Origin: Anaerolineales bacterium
GTDB taxonomy: Bacteria; Chloroflexota; Anaerolineae; 4572-78; J111
DNA: 64,000 bases
Direction: 5' to 3'
Assembly: GCA_020634935.1 (NCBI GenBank)
Contig: JACKAT010000018.1
Coordinates: 1 to 64,000 of the forward strand
The translations under genes were made by a program, and so were the position numbers. Shown piece after piece: positions 55,201 to 63,832 of this stretch (positions within the stretch are counted from its first letter, which is position 1; each line of letters opens with the position of its first letter). The notes beneath the pieces are model-generated. The model was not told the DNA's origin and made no database searches. It was given only the letters and a program-made list of their open reading frames with translations.

Positions 55201-56331
55201 TTACTCAACCACCTCTTGCATCAACCGCCCCGAGCCGGTAACCGGCGCTTCCGGCGCTTCCTCCTCGACCGGGGCGCTGTCGCCGCGAGCGCCCCAACGG
55301 GCAAAGGCCATGCGGTAGGTGCCAACCACACCCTGCGGGAACAACAAGACCGCGCCCACAAACAACGCCCCCAGAAAATATTGCCAGACATTGGGAAACT
55401 GCTCGCTGAAGGCGCTCTGGCCGGCGTTGACCAGCAGCGCGCCGACCACCGCGCCGACCAGCGTCGCCCGTCCGCCGACAGCCACCCAAATGACCATCAT
55501 AATCGACGGCACCACATCGAGCGCCGCCGGGGAGATAATGCCGACCTGCGGTACAAATAAAGCGCCGCCAATACTGGCGCACACCGCCGAAATAGCGAAG
55601 GTGGTCGTCTTAATCGTGACCGGGCTGTAACCCAGGAACCGGACCCGGGCTTCGTCATCGCGGGTGGCCACCAGCAGCCGGCCAAAACGGGATCGGGTTA
55701 AGAGCCGCGCCAAAATATAGATAACCCCCAAGATAATGACCGTACTCAAATAAAGGCCCACCTGCGTTTGCGGGTCGGCCAAACTGTGGCCGAAGATGGT
55801 GCTCAAATTGGTGATGCCGTTGGTGCCGCCGGTATAAGGCTGCTGGCCGATTAAAGAAATGCTGACGATCAGGGTTAGGGCCTGAGTAATAATCGAGAAG
55901 TAGACGCCCTGGATCCGGCTGCGAAACACAAAGTAGCCCAAGATGGCCGCCACGATCAACGGCCCGATAATCACCATCGCAATGGCAAAAACGGGCGAGG
56001 CAAACGGCTGCCAAAACAGGGGCAACTCCTTCATCCCACTCCAAACCATAAAATCGGGCAGCCGCCCGCCGCCGGATTCCAATTTGAGGTGCATGGCAAA
56101 AAAGTAGGCCCCCAGTCCGAAAAAGAGACCCTGCCCCAGGCTTAACATGCCACCGTAACCCCAAATCAGGTCCAGCCCGATGGCGACAATGGCAAACGTC
56201 AAAAATTTACCCAACAGGTTCAAGCGAAACTCAGACAGAACCATCGGCGCCAGCAGTAAAATCACGCCCCATATAATGAAGGGACCCCAGTCGGTAAGGA
56301 AGGTGCGAAATCCATTTTTCTGTGAGGTCAT
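55201..56331 (-). CDS. urtC: Urea ABC transporter permease UrtC
   Basis: I prefer ATG 56331 because AAGGA is then 8 bases away; the ATG at 56337 is only 2 bases from it. The product is about 376 residues with nine or ten helices, IWGYGGMLSLGQGLFFGLGA and TRDDEARVRFLGYSPVTIK (the coupling loop). The tail beyond FPQGVVGTYRM is hydrophilic. It forms the channel with UrtB. Confidence 0.94.
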   Translation of the reverse strand: MTSQKNGFRTFLTDWGPFIIWGVILLLAPMVLSEFRLNLLGKFLTFAIVAIGLDLIWGYGGMLSLGQGLFFGLGAYFFAMHLKLESGGGRLPDFMVWSGMKELPLFWQPFASPVFAIAMVIIGPLIVAAILGYFVFRSRIQGVYFSIITQALTLIVSISLIGQQPYTGGTNGITNLSTIFGHSLADPQTQVGLYLSTVIILGVIYILARLLTRSRFGRLLVATRDDEARVRFLGYSPVTIKTTTFAISAVCASIGGALFVPQVGIISPAALDVVPSIMMVIWVAVGGRATLVGAVVGALLVNAGQSAFSEQFPNVWQYFLGALFVGAVLLFPQGVVGTYRMAFARWGARGDSAPVEEEAPEAPVTGSGRLMQEVVE

Positions 56332-56342
56332 AGCCATATTCC

Positions 56343-57236
56343 TTATCGCGACCGCTGCGCCACCAGGCCGGTCGGCCGCCACTGTAAGAACGCCACAATC
56401 ATAACGAACACCAGGGCTTTAGCCACGGTCGCGGTCGTACTAAATTCGATAACCGAGTTAAAGACGCCGATAATCAACGCCGCCATAATGGTCCCCAACA
56501 AACTGCCGGTTCCCCCTAAAACCACCACCATAAAGGCATCGACAATATAGTTGGTGCCGAGGGTGGGACCAATCGGCCCGATTAAGGTCAGCACGCAGCC
56601 GGCAATCCCGGCCAAGCCGGCCCCCAAGCCAAAAGTCAGCGCATCGACCCGCCGCGAGCGAACGCCGAGCGCCGAGGCCATTTCCCGGTTCTGCATTACC
56701 GCTCGCAGCCGGCGGCCGGCGGCCGTCCGGTTCAGGTAAACGTAAATGGCCCAAATCAACACAATCACCAGCGCGATAATGAACAAGCGCTTGTAGGGCA
56801 AGATCAAAAGGCCGGCATTCAAGCCGCCGCTCAACCAACTGGGGCTAACCACTTGCACATTGGGCGCGCCAAAGATGCTGCGGGCGGCCTGCTGCAAGAC
56901 CAACCCCACCCCAAACGTGGCCAGCAGGGTATCCAAAGGGCGGCCGTATAGATAGCGGATGAGGCCGATCTCTAAAATGATGCCCAGAATACCGGTGAAG
57001 ATAAACGCGGCAAAAATAGCCAAAATGAACCACAGGCCCAACTCAACCCCGCCCAACATATCAGCGAAGGTGTTCTGAAAAACGTACGTTACGTAAGCGC
57101 CCACCATGATAAATTCCCCGTGAGCCATATTGATGACTTTCATCAGGCCAAAGGAAAAGGCCAGGCCTAATGAAATCATCAATAAAATCGAACCCAGACT
57201 GATACCGTTAAATCCTTGAGCTAACCAACCGACCAT
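56343..57236 (-). CDS. urtB: Urea ABC transporter permease UrtB
   Basis: The 297-residue product has about eight helices, with INMAHGEFIMVGAYVTYVFQ near residue 35 and RAVMQNREMASALGVRSRRV as coupling loop. It lacks the long N-terminal extension some UrtB proteins carry. AAAGGAGC precedes the GTG/ATG region, and urtC follows after 5-11 bases. Confidence 0.95.
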   Translation of the reverse strand: MVGWLAQGFNGISLGSILLMISLGLAFSFGLMKVINMAHGEFIMVGAYVTYVFQNTFADMLGGVELGLWFILAIFAAFIFTGILGIILEIGLIRYLYGRPLDTLLATFGVGLVLQQAARSIFGAPNVQVVSPSWLSGGLNAGLLILPYKRLFIIALVIVLIWAIYVYLNRTAAGRRLRAVMQNREMASALGVRSRRVDALTFGLGAGLAGIAGCVLTLIGPIGPTLGTNYIVDAFMVVVLGGTGSLLGTIMAALIIGVFNSVIEFSTTATVAKALVFVMIVAFLQWRPTGLVAQRSR

Positions 57237-57285
57237 GTGCGCTCCTTTTCAATTGACGGCCGACAGATGACTGCCGGCGATATTT

Positions 57286-57468
57286 AATCGCAGCGACGCT
57301 GTGGACAGCGTCGCTGCGATTGATTAAATGTAACACCTGCTATCATGTCATTTCGAGCGACGAAGGAGCGAGAAATCCCCCAGAAGGATATTTCCAATCA
57401 GACGCTGTAAGGATTTCTCCGCCGGAGTTTATCCTGAGCCTAGTCGAAGGGGCTACGAAATGACATGT
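57286..57468. repeat. Hairpin and MITE-like relative between urtA and urtB
   Basis: AATCGCAGCGACGCTG and its exact complement around TGGA make a 16-bp stem (57286-57321) just after urtA on the minus strand. Then comes a 57342-57468 relative of the short MITE-like element (ATCATGTCATTTCGAGCG ... ACGAAATGACATG). Either could reduce read-through from urtA to urtB. Confidence 0.82.
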
Positions 57469-57499
57469 CAAAGCCGTTACCACAGATTACTTGAAGGGC

Positions 57500-60079
57500 C
57501 TACTGCCCGCCCATCGCGGCAGCGAGGTCGGCGGCCCACGGGTAGCCGGTCAGGAAGGGATCGGGTTTGACCGGACCTTCGCTCTCCCAGATGGTGTCGA
57601 TCAACCCATCCTCACGGATTTTGCCGATGCGGACAGTCTTGTAGGTGTGATGGTTTTCGCCATCGACCTTAATCATGCCTTCCGGGGCGTCAAAGGTGAT
57701 TTCGTTGTCCAACGCCGCCTGTTTGACCGCATCGACATCGGTTGAACCGGCCGCTTCAACCATCGCTTTCCACAGGTACACCCCAAAGTAACCGGCTTCA
57801 ATCGGGTCAGCCGTCACCCGGTCTTCGCCATAGGCCGCTTTGTAATCGGCTACGAACTTGTCGTTCTCCGGTGAGTCAATCGTCTGGTAGTAGTTCCAGG
57901 CGGTCAGGTGTCCGGCGATGTTCTCCGGCCCGATGCCGCGCACTTCTTCTTCGGCCACACTCACCGACATCACCGGCAAATCTTCGGGCGTGAACCCGGC
58001 ATCCTTGAACTGCTTGAAGAAGGCCACGTTGCTGTCGCCGTTGAGCGTGTTGAAGATGGCATCCGGTTGAGCCGCCTGAATCTTGCTGATGATCGTGCTG
58101 AATTCGGTATCGCCCAAGGGCAGATACTCTTCACCGGCTAAGGTCGCGCCGGCGTCTTCCAATTGCAGTTTGATGATGGTGTTGGAGGTGCGGGGGAAAA
58201 CATAGTCCGAACCCAGCAGGTAGATGTTGCTATACCCCTGGTCGAGCAGGTACTGTACGCCGGGGATAATTTGCTGGGTCGGTTCCGCCCCGGTGTAGAA
58301 GATGTTCGGCGACGATTCCAGTCCTTCGTACTGCACCGGGTAGAACAGCAGCCCGTTCAGGTCTTCAAACACCGGCAGCACCGCTTTGCGGCTGGCGCTG
58401 GTCCAGCAGCCGAAAACCACCGCGACTTGGTCTTCCTGGATCAGCTTGCGCGCTTTCTCGGCGAACGTCGGCCAATCGCTCGCGCCGTCTTCGATAATCG
58501 GCTCCAATGGCCGGCCCATAATCCCACCGGCGGCGTTGATCTCGTCAATCGCCATCAGGGTGGCGTCTTTGACCGACACTTCGCTAATCGCCATCGTCCC
58601 GCTCAATGAGTGCAGGATCCCGACTTTGATCGGCTCGCCGGTGGCTTCGGCCACTTCTTCAGTCGCTTCGGCGGTCGGTTCGGCTTCGGCGACGGCTTCT
58701 TCAGTGGCTGCTACTTCCTCAGTCGAGGCTTCAGGTACTTCCAACCCCATCGCGGCAGCGAGGTCGGCGGCCCACGGGTAGCCGGTCAGGAAGGGATCGG
58801 GTTTGACCGGACCTTCGCTCTCCCAGATGGTGTCGATCAACCCATCCTCACGGATTTTGCCGATGCGGACAGTCTTGTAGGTGTGATGGTTTTCGCCATC
58901 GACCTTAATCATGCCTTCCGGGGCGTCAAAGGTGATTTCGTTGTCCAACGCCGCCTGTTTGACCGCATCGACATCGGTTGAACCGGCCGCTTCAACCATC
59001 GCTTTCCACAGGTACACCCCAAAGTAACCGGCTTCAATCGGGTCAGCCGTCACCCGGTCTTCGCCATAGGCCGCTTTGTAATCGGCTACGAACTTGTCGT
59101 TCTCCGGTGAGTCAATCGTCTGGTAGTAGTTCCAGGCGGTCAGGTGTCCGGCGATGTTCTCCGGCCCGATGCCGCGCACTTCTTCTTCGGCCACACTCAC
59201 CGACATCACCGGCAAATCTTCGGGCGTGAACCCGGCATCCTTGAACTGCTTGAAGAAGGCCACGTTGCTGTCGCCGTTGAGCGTGTTGAAGATGGCATCC
59301 GGTTGAGCCGCCTGAATCTTGCTGATGATCGTGCTGAATTCGGTATCGCCCAAGGGCAGATACTCTTCACCGGCTAAGGTCGCGCCGGCGTCTTCCAATT
59401 GCAGTTTGATGATGGTGTTGGAGGTGCGGGGGAAAACATAGTCCGAACCCAGCAGGTAGATGTTGCTATACCCCTGGTCGAGCAGGTACTGTACGCCGGG
59501 GATAATTTGCTGGGTCGGTTCCGCCCCGGTGTAGAAGATGTTCGGCGACGATTCCAGTCCTTCGTACTGCACCGGGTAGAACAGCAGCCCGTTCAGGTCT
59601 TCAAACACCGGCAGCACCGCTTTGCGGCTGGCGCTGGTCCAGCAGCCGAAAACCACCGCGACTTGGTCTTCCTGGATCAGCTTGCGCGCTTTCTCGGCGA
59701 ACGTCGGCCAATCGCTCGCGCCGTCTTCGATAATCGGCTCGATCTGGCGGCCCATAATCCCGCCGGCGGCGTTGATCTCGTTAATCGCCATCAGGGTGGC
59801 GTCTTTGACCGACACTTCGCTAATCGCCATCGTCCCGCTCAATGAGTGCAGGATCCCGACTTTGATCGGGCCTTCTTCCGCTTCGGCCACTTCTTCGGCG
59901 GGGGCTTCGGCTTCGGTGGCGGCGGCTTCCTCGGCGGTCGGTTCGGCGGTGGCCTCGGCGGCTTCTTCAGCGGCCGGGGCTTCCTTGGCCGGTTCGGGGG
60001 CCGGAGCGCCACAAGCGCCCAGGATAAACATCAACAATAACAGGGTAATCGTTAAAAAGGGACCAACTTTCTTTGTCAT
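57500..60079 (-). CDS. urtA: Urea ABC transporter binding lipoprotein UrtA with two tandem binding domains
   Basis: The 859-residue product has a lipoprotein signal (LLMFILGACGAPAPEP, Cys23), a Glu/Ala/Pro tether, then two UrtA domains (~71-444 and ~483-856) that are almost identical. They are joined by a different linker of ~38 residues (GLEVPEASTEEVAATEE...). Each domain has IKVGILHSLSGTMAISE, VVFGCWTSASRKAVLPVFED, FYPVQYEGLESSPNIFYTGA and PRTSNTIIKLQLEDAGA, the ordinary UrtA landmarks. Normal UrtA is ~430 residues with one domain. The frame is intact across the junction. AGGAGAAG precedes the ATG. Confidence 0.93.
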   Translation of the reverse strand: MTKKVGPFLTITLLLLMFILGACGAPAPEPAKEAPAAEEAAEATAEPTAEEAAATEAEAPAEEVAEAEEGPIKVGILHSLSGTMAISEVSVKDATLMAINEINAAGGIMGRQIEPIIEDGASDWPTFAEKARKLIQEDQVAVVFGCWTSASRKAVLPVFEDLNGLLFYPVQYEGLESSPNIFYTGAEPTQQIIPGVQYLLDQGYSNIYLLGSDYVFPRTSNTIIKLQLEDAGATLAGEEYLPLGDTEFSTIISKIQAAQPDAIFNTLNGDSNVAFFKQFKDAGFTPEDLPVMSVSVAEEEVRGIGPENIAGHLTAWNYYQTIDSPENDKFVADYKAAYGEDRVTADPIEAGYFGVYLWKAMVEAAGSTDVDAVKQAALDNEITFDAPEGMIKVDGENHHTYKTVRIGKIREDGLIDTIWESEGPVKPDPFLTGYPWAADLAAAMGLEVPEASTEEVAATEEAVAEAEPTAEATEEVAEATGEPIKVGILHSLSGTMAISEVSVKDATLMAIDEINAAGGIMGRPLEPIIEDGASDWPTFAEKARKLIQEDQVAVVFGCWTSASRKAVLPVFEDLNGLLFYPVQYEGLESSPNIFYTGAEPTQQIIPGVQYLLDQGYSNIYLLGSDYVFPRTSNTIIKLQLEDAGATLAGEEYLPLGDTEFSTIISKIQAAQPDAIFNTLNGDSNVAFFKQFKDAGFTPEDLPVMSVSVAEEEVRGIGPENIAGHLTAWNYYQTIDSPENDKFVADYKAAYGEDRVTADPIEAGYFGVYLWKAMVEAAGSTDVDAVKQAALDNEITFDAPEGMIKVDGENHHTYKTVRIGKIREDGLIDTIWESEGPVKPDPFLTGYPWAADLAAAMGGQ
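57511..58633. repeat. Direct tandem repeat, copy 2 (second UrtA domain)
   Basis: This 1123-base block recurs at 58747-59869, offset by exactly 1236 bases. By eye about seven bases differ, all between 58504 and 58551. Confidence 0.93.
58747..59869. repeat. Direct tandem repeat, copy 1 (first UrtA domain)
   Basis: Counterpart of 57511-58633. The flanking linkers are different in the two copies, so the repeat has sharp edges at the domain limits. Confidence 0.93.
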
Positions 60080-60200
60080 TATCTTCTCCTCAATAATTAA
60101 CTATTCGAAAGTTGTCCTGACCTTATTAACCTCCGTGACGCTTGTTGATCGCCGCTTAAATAGCATGGCGATCTCAACAGCGCTGTGGTATAATTAAAAA

Positions 60201-60302
60201 AGGCAGGACGGTTTCGGACAAACCAAGGGTCTTGGCGGGCCTGGTTATATCCGAGCGTTTTGTCGACCTCTGGGAGGTACCGCGTCTGCGGTATCTCCTT
60301 TT
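60201..60302 (+). ncRNA. Predicted small RNA divergent from urtA (paralogue of 42523-42627)
   Basis: An extended -10 TGGTATAAT is at 60186-60194. The stem is CAGGACG (60204) with CGTTTTG (60256), TCGGA with TCCGA and AACCA with TGGTT. The loop GGTCTTGGCGGGCC (60228-60241) is identical to the glnN-side copy. The terminator GGAGGTACCGC/GCGGTATCTCC ends in TTTT at 60299-60302. The stem differs from the first copy at many positions yet still pairs, which supports a structured RNA. Confidence 0.75.
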
Positions 60303-60421
60303 CCATTTAATTGACACAAAATTAAATTTCTATAGGGAAATGTGAAGGTAGTCGAGGTTAAGGGGGCAGGCTAATCTTCATCATCTCTCTCCTTCCCGTA
60401 AAATTTTTGCCATTGATAAAT

Positions 60422-60472
60422 AAAAACGCCCTCAACCGTGCATCTTAAAGTAAGATCACAGGTGAGAGCGTC
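60422..60472 (-). terminator. Leader hairpin A of urtA
   Basis: On the minus strand GACGCTCTCA pairs with TGAGGGCGTT, with ATCTTA/TAAGAT inside, followed by TTTTTATTT. It stands in the same place, relative to the small RNA, as the hairpin at 42638-42686. Confidence 0.75.
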
Positions 60473-60507
60473 GCGGCTGCCCAAATATGTGGTCAAGTTA
60501 ACTATTC

Positions 60508-60550
60508 AGGTGACTGGCACTTTTACTCTACGATTAAGCGCCAGTCACCT
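60508..60550. repeat. AGGTGACTGGC terminal inverted repeat element, 43 bp
   Basis: AGGTGACTGGC (60508-60518) and GCCAGTCACCT (60540-60550) are exact complements. It is the shortest member of the GTGAC-type family. Confidence 0.8.
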
Positions 60551-60603
60551 TATCTGCTGAATAATGGCAGGTCAAGTTAAAAAGATTTAATGTCTACTGG
60601 CAC

Positions 60604-60663
60604 AAAAAATGCCCCAGCGACAAGTCATAACGTTAACTGGCTGTTATGACTCGTCGCTGAGGC
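60604..60663 (-). terminator. Leader hairpin B of urtA
   Basis: On the minus strand GCCTCAGCGACGAGTCATAAC pairs almost completely with its partner (GTTATGACTTGTCGCTGGGGC), a stem of about 20 bp, followed by ATTTTTTG. Confidence 0.82.
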
Positions 60664-61143
60664 ACTGGTCACATCTAAAAAGTCAGCATTTTGAGACAGA
60701 ATATCATACCTCCGGGTCTTTGTCAAATGCGGTTGGAGTGTAACTTTGTCGCTTAACTTCAGTCGCTGCCGGGGCTTTACGGCGGGGAGTAGGGGGTAGG
60801 TCGTAGGGATTAAGGGAAAAAAAACGCCTACTTCTTATTCAAGATTATGAAGTTAGTGTAACGGAGTCGAGGCTTTAGCCGGAGGTTGGTTTCATTTAGC
60901 CGGCTAAAGCCTCGACTCCAGTTAGTTAGTAACCTGAGTTCGATAATTAAAGCCGAGCATGTCATTTCGGAGCCGCAGGCGGAGAAATCCCTCAGACATT
61001 CCCATAAATGAAGCCTTTGCTGGGAAAAATGGACGTTGTTGCTTCAAATGGATCCAGCCAGATCGCTTATCATTGTGTTGTCACCGGGATTTCTCCGCTG
61101 GCGCTGCGAAATGACACGAAGCCCATCCATTTCCGAACTGAGG
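60664..61143. other. Repeat-filled gap between ureD and urtA
   Basis: No gene. It has a TAGGGGGTAGG low-complexity run (60787-60812), a GAGTCGAGGCTTTAG...CTAAAGCCTCGACTC palindrome (60862-60918) and a full MITE-like element (60929-61148). Confidence 0.75.
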
Positions 61144-61148
61144 TTAGT
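60929..61148. repeat. ~220-bp MITE-like element, copy 3, overlapping the ureD stop
   Basis: It runs from GTAACCTGAGTTCGAT to ATTTCCGAACTGAGGTTAGT. Its right end contains the ureD stop codon (61144-61146 on +, TTA). Inner arms are CATGTCATTTCGGAGC and GCGAAATGACACG. Confidence 0.88.
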
Positions 61149-62010
61149 ATAATTTACGCGGCAAAATAGCCGCAGCCTTATACAGCCGGTTTTTGGCGGC
61201 CTGCCATAATTCGATGAGCGTGGTTTGCAGGGCGCGTCCGGTACAGCCCAAACCGCGAATCACCAGCCCGTCGCGGGGCAGGGCGCTGACGGCCCAGGCC
61301 GTGGCCTGACCCAACCGCGCCGATGACGTCAGGGCCGCCAGCTCCTGTTCAAGCTCGCTCCACACGCTTGCCGGCTGACCGGCTCGACAAATATAGAAAG
61401 TGCTAAAGTAGCGATAGGCCCCTAAGCGCACCGTCGAGGTCACCGGCCGGGTACCCGGCTCGAGACGCAGCCGCTCGATGGCGATGGGCCGGCCGCCGGC
61501 GGTAATATCGACCGTCATGTCTAACTGCTCGTAAGCAAACAACTCGTCGCGAGTCTCGCGGCCGGGCGCGACGATCTCCCACCAAAACAGGCCGGCGTCG
61601 TCGGCCAACTCAATTCGGGTGGCCTGGCGATAGCGCGCTGCGGCAAACGGGATCAGCGGATCGGGCAGGTACTCCAGCAGTCCCCCGGCCTCGACCGTGA
61701 AATCGTTAATCTGCACCGCGTCGGGCCGGCCGGAGCGATGGCGATAGACGCGGGTCGCGCCGGGTGTGGTCAACTGCGCCCGAGCGCCGGGGCCGACCGC
61801 GGCCGTCACGGTCAGGGCATCGCCGCCCAACACCCCGCCGGACACATTATGCAGGTGCGCCATCGCCGCGCCATCCGGCTGATTAAACCCGCGCACCACC
61901 CGCAGCGGCGGCGTCTGCGCCACCACCCGCAACTGGGTCTGCCCGGTTGTCGAGCTAAGATAAAAGTGTAGATTTAAGCGACCGTCGGTGCAGTGCGGTG
62001 AAACTGACAT
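61144..62010 (-). CDS. ureD: Urease accessory protein UreD
   Basis: The 288-residue scaffold protein has GVLGGDALTVTAAVGPGARA, TTPGATRVYR, LEYLPDPLIPFAAARYRQAT and WWEIVAPGRETRDE, all UreD landmarks. It would bind apo-urease and pass nickel from UreF/UreG. AAGGAAACAC precedes the ATG. It follows ureF on the same strand and is separated from ureG by more than 30 kb. Confidence 0.95.
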   Translation of the reverse strand: MSVSPHCTDGRLNLHFYLSSTTGQTQLRVVAQTPPLRVVRGFNQPDGAAMAHLHNVSGGVLGGDALTVTAAVGPGARAQLTTPGATRVYRHRSGRPDAVQINDFTVEAGGLLEYLPDPLIPFAAARYRQATRIELADDAGLFWWEIVAPGRETRDELFAYEQLDMTVDITAGGRPIAIERLRLEPGTRPVTSTVRLGAYRYFSTFYICRAGQPASVWSELEQELAALTSSARLGQATAWAVSALPRDGLVIRGLGCTGRALQTTLIELWQAAKNRLYKAAAILPRKLY

Positions 62011-62154
62011 TGAATGTGTTTCCTTAATAAGGAGATAAGGAGATTGGAGATTGGAGATTGAGTTTTTCCCCTAATCCCGACTACCTACCCCCTACTTCCT
62101 ACTCTCTATTACCTACCCCCTACTTCCTATTCCCTACTCCCTGCCCCCTACCCC
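62011..62154. repeat. Low-complexity GGAGATTGGAGATT / CTACCCCCTACTTCC run
   Basis: Purine-rich GGAGATTGGAGATTG units give way to pyrimidine-rich CCCTACTTCCTA units on the same strand. Related runs occur at 31680-31710, 32002-32030, 35969-36060, 42345-42400 and 48481-48552. Confidence 0.6.
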
Positions 62155-62868
62155 CTAACTAATAAACAACCGCGTCGGCAGCCCCGGATGCTGCATCGCC
62201 GCGACATCGAGCAGCGTGGCGCAGCTATAGGCGGCCGGGCCGTCGAGATCGCCATCCTGGCCCGCCTGCGCGGCGGCGATGAGCGTGGGTTTAAGCTGCC
62301 ACGATAGTTGGGCGGCCTGACGCTGGCCGAGCGGCAGCAAGCGCTGGCAGGCCGAGATGAGACCGGCCAGATTCTGCTGCAAATAGGCCAGCACCGTCAG
62401 CTCCTCGTCGATGCCCAACACCTGCCCCACCAGCCCAAACACGGTGGCGTGATGCAAATCGATCCCGGCCGCCAGGGCCGAGGTTGAGGCCCGGTGCAGC
62501 ACCGGCGATGGCGGCTCGATGAGCCCGCCGGCCAGGTATAAAAACCGTTTGCCCAGCATGGCGCTGGCCTGCCGGCTCTCGCGGGCCGGTTTCAAAGCGC
62601 TCAACCGGCCATTTAGATCGAGCCAGCGCGCCTCGAATGCCCCCTCGTCCGGCCAGGCGGCGGCGCGATAAGCCAGCCGGCCGTACAGCGCTTCCACCGC
62701 GCCGGCTTCCATAATATAGTCGCCCAAAAAATCAGCCAACTGCGGCGGGGTCAATCGACCGGCCGCCACCAGGGTTTCCAGCCCAAACGAATGGGCCGTC
62801 GAGCCAATCGGCAGGGCGCTGTCGGCCAGTTGTAAGAGTTGCAGATGGTTAAGGTGGGTTTGGGTCAT
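62155..62868 (-). CDS. ureF: Urease accessory protein UreF
   Basis: I start at ATG 62868 (MTQTHLNHLQLLQLADSALP); the open frame further up lacks UreF features. The 237-residue helical protein has LQLADSALPIGSTAHSFGLE at the N-terminus, the best UreF signature. Later come ALKPARESRQASAMLGKRFL and ATVFGLVGQVLGI. It bridges UreD and UreG during nickel delivery. Confidence 0.94.
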   Translation of the reverse strand: MTQTHLNHLQLLQLADSALPIGSTAHSFGLETLVAAGRLTPPQLADFLGDYIMEAGAVEALYGRLAYRAAAWPDEGAFEARWLDLNGRLSALKPARESRQASAMLGKRFLYLAGGLIEPPSPVLHRASTSALAAGIDLHHATVFGLVGQVLGIDEELTVLAYLQQNLAGLISACQRLLPLGQRQAAQLSWQLKPTLIAAAQAGQDGDLDGPAAYSCATLLDVAAMQHPGLPTRLFIS

Positions 62869-63062
62869 AGACCGAATAATAAACGCGGATGGGTGATTTA
62901 CCAAATATGGCAACACGGCCATTTGTCCCAGATGCATTTCAGAATTGGGGCAAACCCCGCGTTGAACCACTGAACCACTGACGTGATTGAATTCACTGAA
63001 AGGCCACGCCTTGTCCCCATTGGGCCAGGCGACCGTCACTTGAGCGGCCTAAATTGCCAAAA
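62869..63062. other. Upstream region of ureF
   Basis: No gene is seen. Short GGGGCAAACCCCG and TTGAACCACTGAACCACTGA repeats occur near 62948-62980. Confidence 0.4.
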
Positions 63063-63378
63063 TTGGCCGCCAATCGTCGCCCGTTACTAGTAACGGGTCT
63101 TCATTGGCCGCCAATCAACGCCTGTTACTAGCAACGGGTCTTCATTGGCCGCCAATCAACGCCTGTTACTAGTAACGGGTCTTCGTTGGCCGCCAATCAT
63201 CGCCTGTTACTAGCAACGGGTCTTCGTTGGCCGCCAATCATCGCCTGTTACTAGTAACGGGTCTTCGTTGGCCGCCAATCAACGCCTGTTACTAGCAACG
63301 GGTCTTCGTTGGCCGCCAATCATCGCCTGTTACTAGCAACGGGTCTTCGTTGGCCGCCAATCAACGCCCGTTACTTGA
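63063..63378. repeat. 41-bp minisatellite, seven full units and a partial eighth
   Basis: Units start TTGGCCGCCAATC at 63063, 63104, 63145, 63186, 63227, 63268, 63309 and 63350. Each contains GTTACTAGTAAC (perfect palindrome) or GTTACTAGCAAC, alternating over the first six units, and a TTGG-CCG-CCAA hairpin. The first unit extends the palindrome to CCCGTTACTAGTAACGGG. Confidence 0.95.
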
Positions 63379-63410
63379 GACCTATAAGGTTTTGAAAACC
63401 TTATAGGTCT
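63378..63410. repeat. Perfect 16-bp-arm inverted repeat
   Basis: AGACCTATAAGGTTTT, a single G, then the exact complement. It touches the end of the minisatellite and stands 4 bases beyond the reverse-transcriptase remnant's stop, where it could act as a terminator. Confidence 0.9.
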
Positions 63411-63413
63411 GGC

Positions 63414-63590
63414 CTACCGAACGGGATGGTCGGCAAAGACGTGCTCACGCAAGCCCCAGGTATCGGCGTAGCGGACGTGGTTGATCCAGCCCTGCACCGA
63501 GGCGTCGAGTTCGGCAAAGGTGATTTGGCCGGCGGCGTACCGGTCGAGGTTGTCTTTCAACCGTGCGGACGGGATATCTCTGCGCCTTCT
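63414..63590 (-). pseudogene. C-terminal remnant of a DGR-type reverse transcriptase
   Basis: The frame, open for 59 codons, reads ...ARLKDNLDRYAAGQITF, AELDASVQGWINHVRYAD and TWGLREHVFADHPVR before TAG. SVQGWINHVRYA-T-GLR is a typical end of group-II-like and diversity-generating retroelement reverse transcriptases. The palm and finger domains (YADD etc.) are missing; an in-frame TAG and unrelated sequence lie directly upstream. The gene has lost roughly its first 85%. Confidence 0.7.
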
Positions 63591-63711
63591 CTATGATATC
63601 CGCCTCGGCCGGCTAAGCGTACTCAACCGGCACTTCCGGAAGCCTTGGCCTCTGCTAAAAGAGGGCGGCTCGCTCCGGTGGAAACCACCGTCGCCGTTGG
63701 AATAAATGGAG

Positions 63712-63832
63712 GAGTGGGCCGACACACCCGAAAACCGTTGTTGTTGTTACGGTTGTTTGGGTTGTTGTTGTTGCGATACGCCGCGCGCGCGTTGTTTTGA
63801 TTGTTGTTCCAGGAGCCGCCGCGCACCACCCG
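63712..63832 (-). other. Diversity-generating retroelement template repeat (TR), probable remnant
   Basis: Read on the minus strand the segment encodes VVRGGSWNNNQNNARAAYRN followed by NNNPNNRNNNNGFRVC, with 15 Asn codons, 14 of them AAC. RGGSW...GFRV is the end of the formylglycine-generating-enzyme-like (C-type lectin) fold that DGRs diversify. A template repeat keeps AAC at all the positions that become variable in the target, as here. It lies upstream of the reverse-transcriptase remnant in the usual TR-then-RT order. No variable repeat is in the window. Confidence 0.72.

Noticed and set aside
63063..63378. CRISPR array
   Set aside because: The whole 41-bp unit repeats with no unique spacers, and no cas gene is near. 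The same holds for the 42-bp array at 30493.
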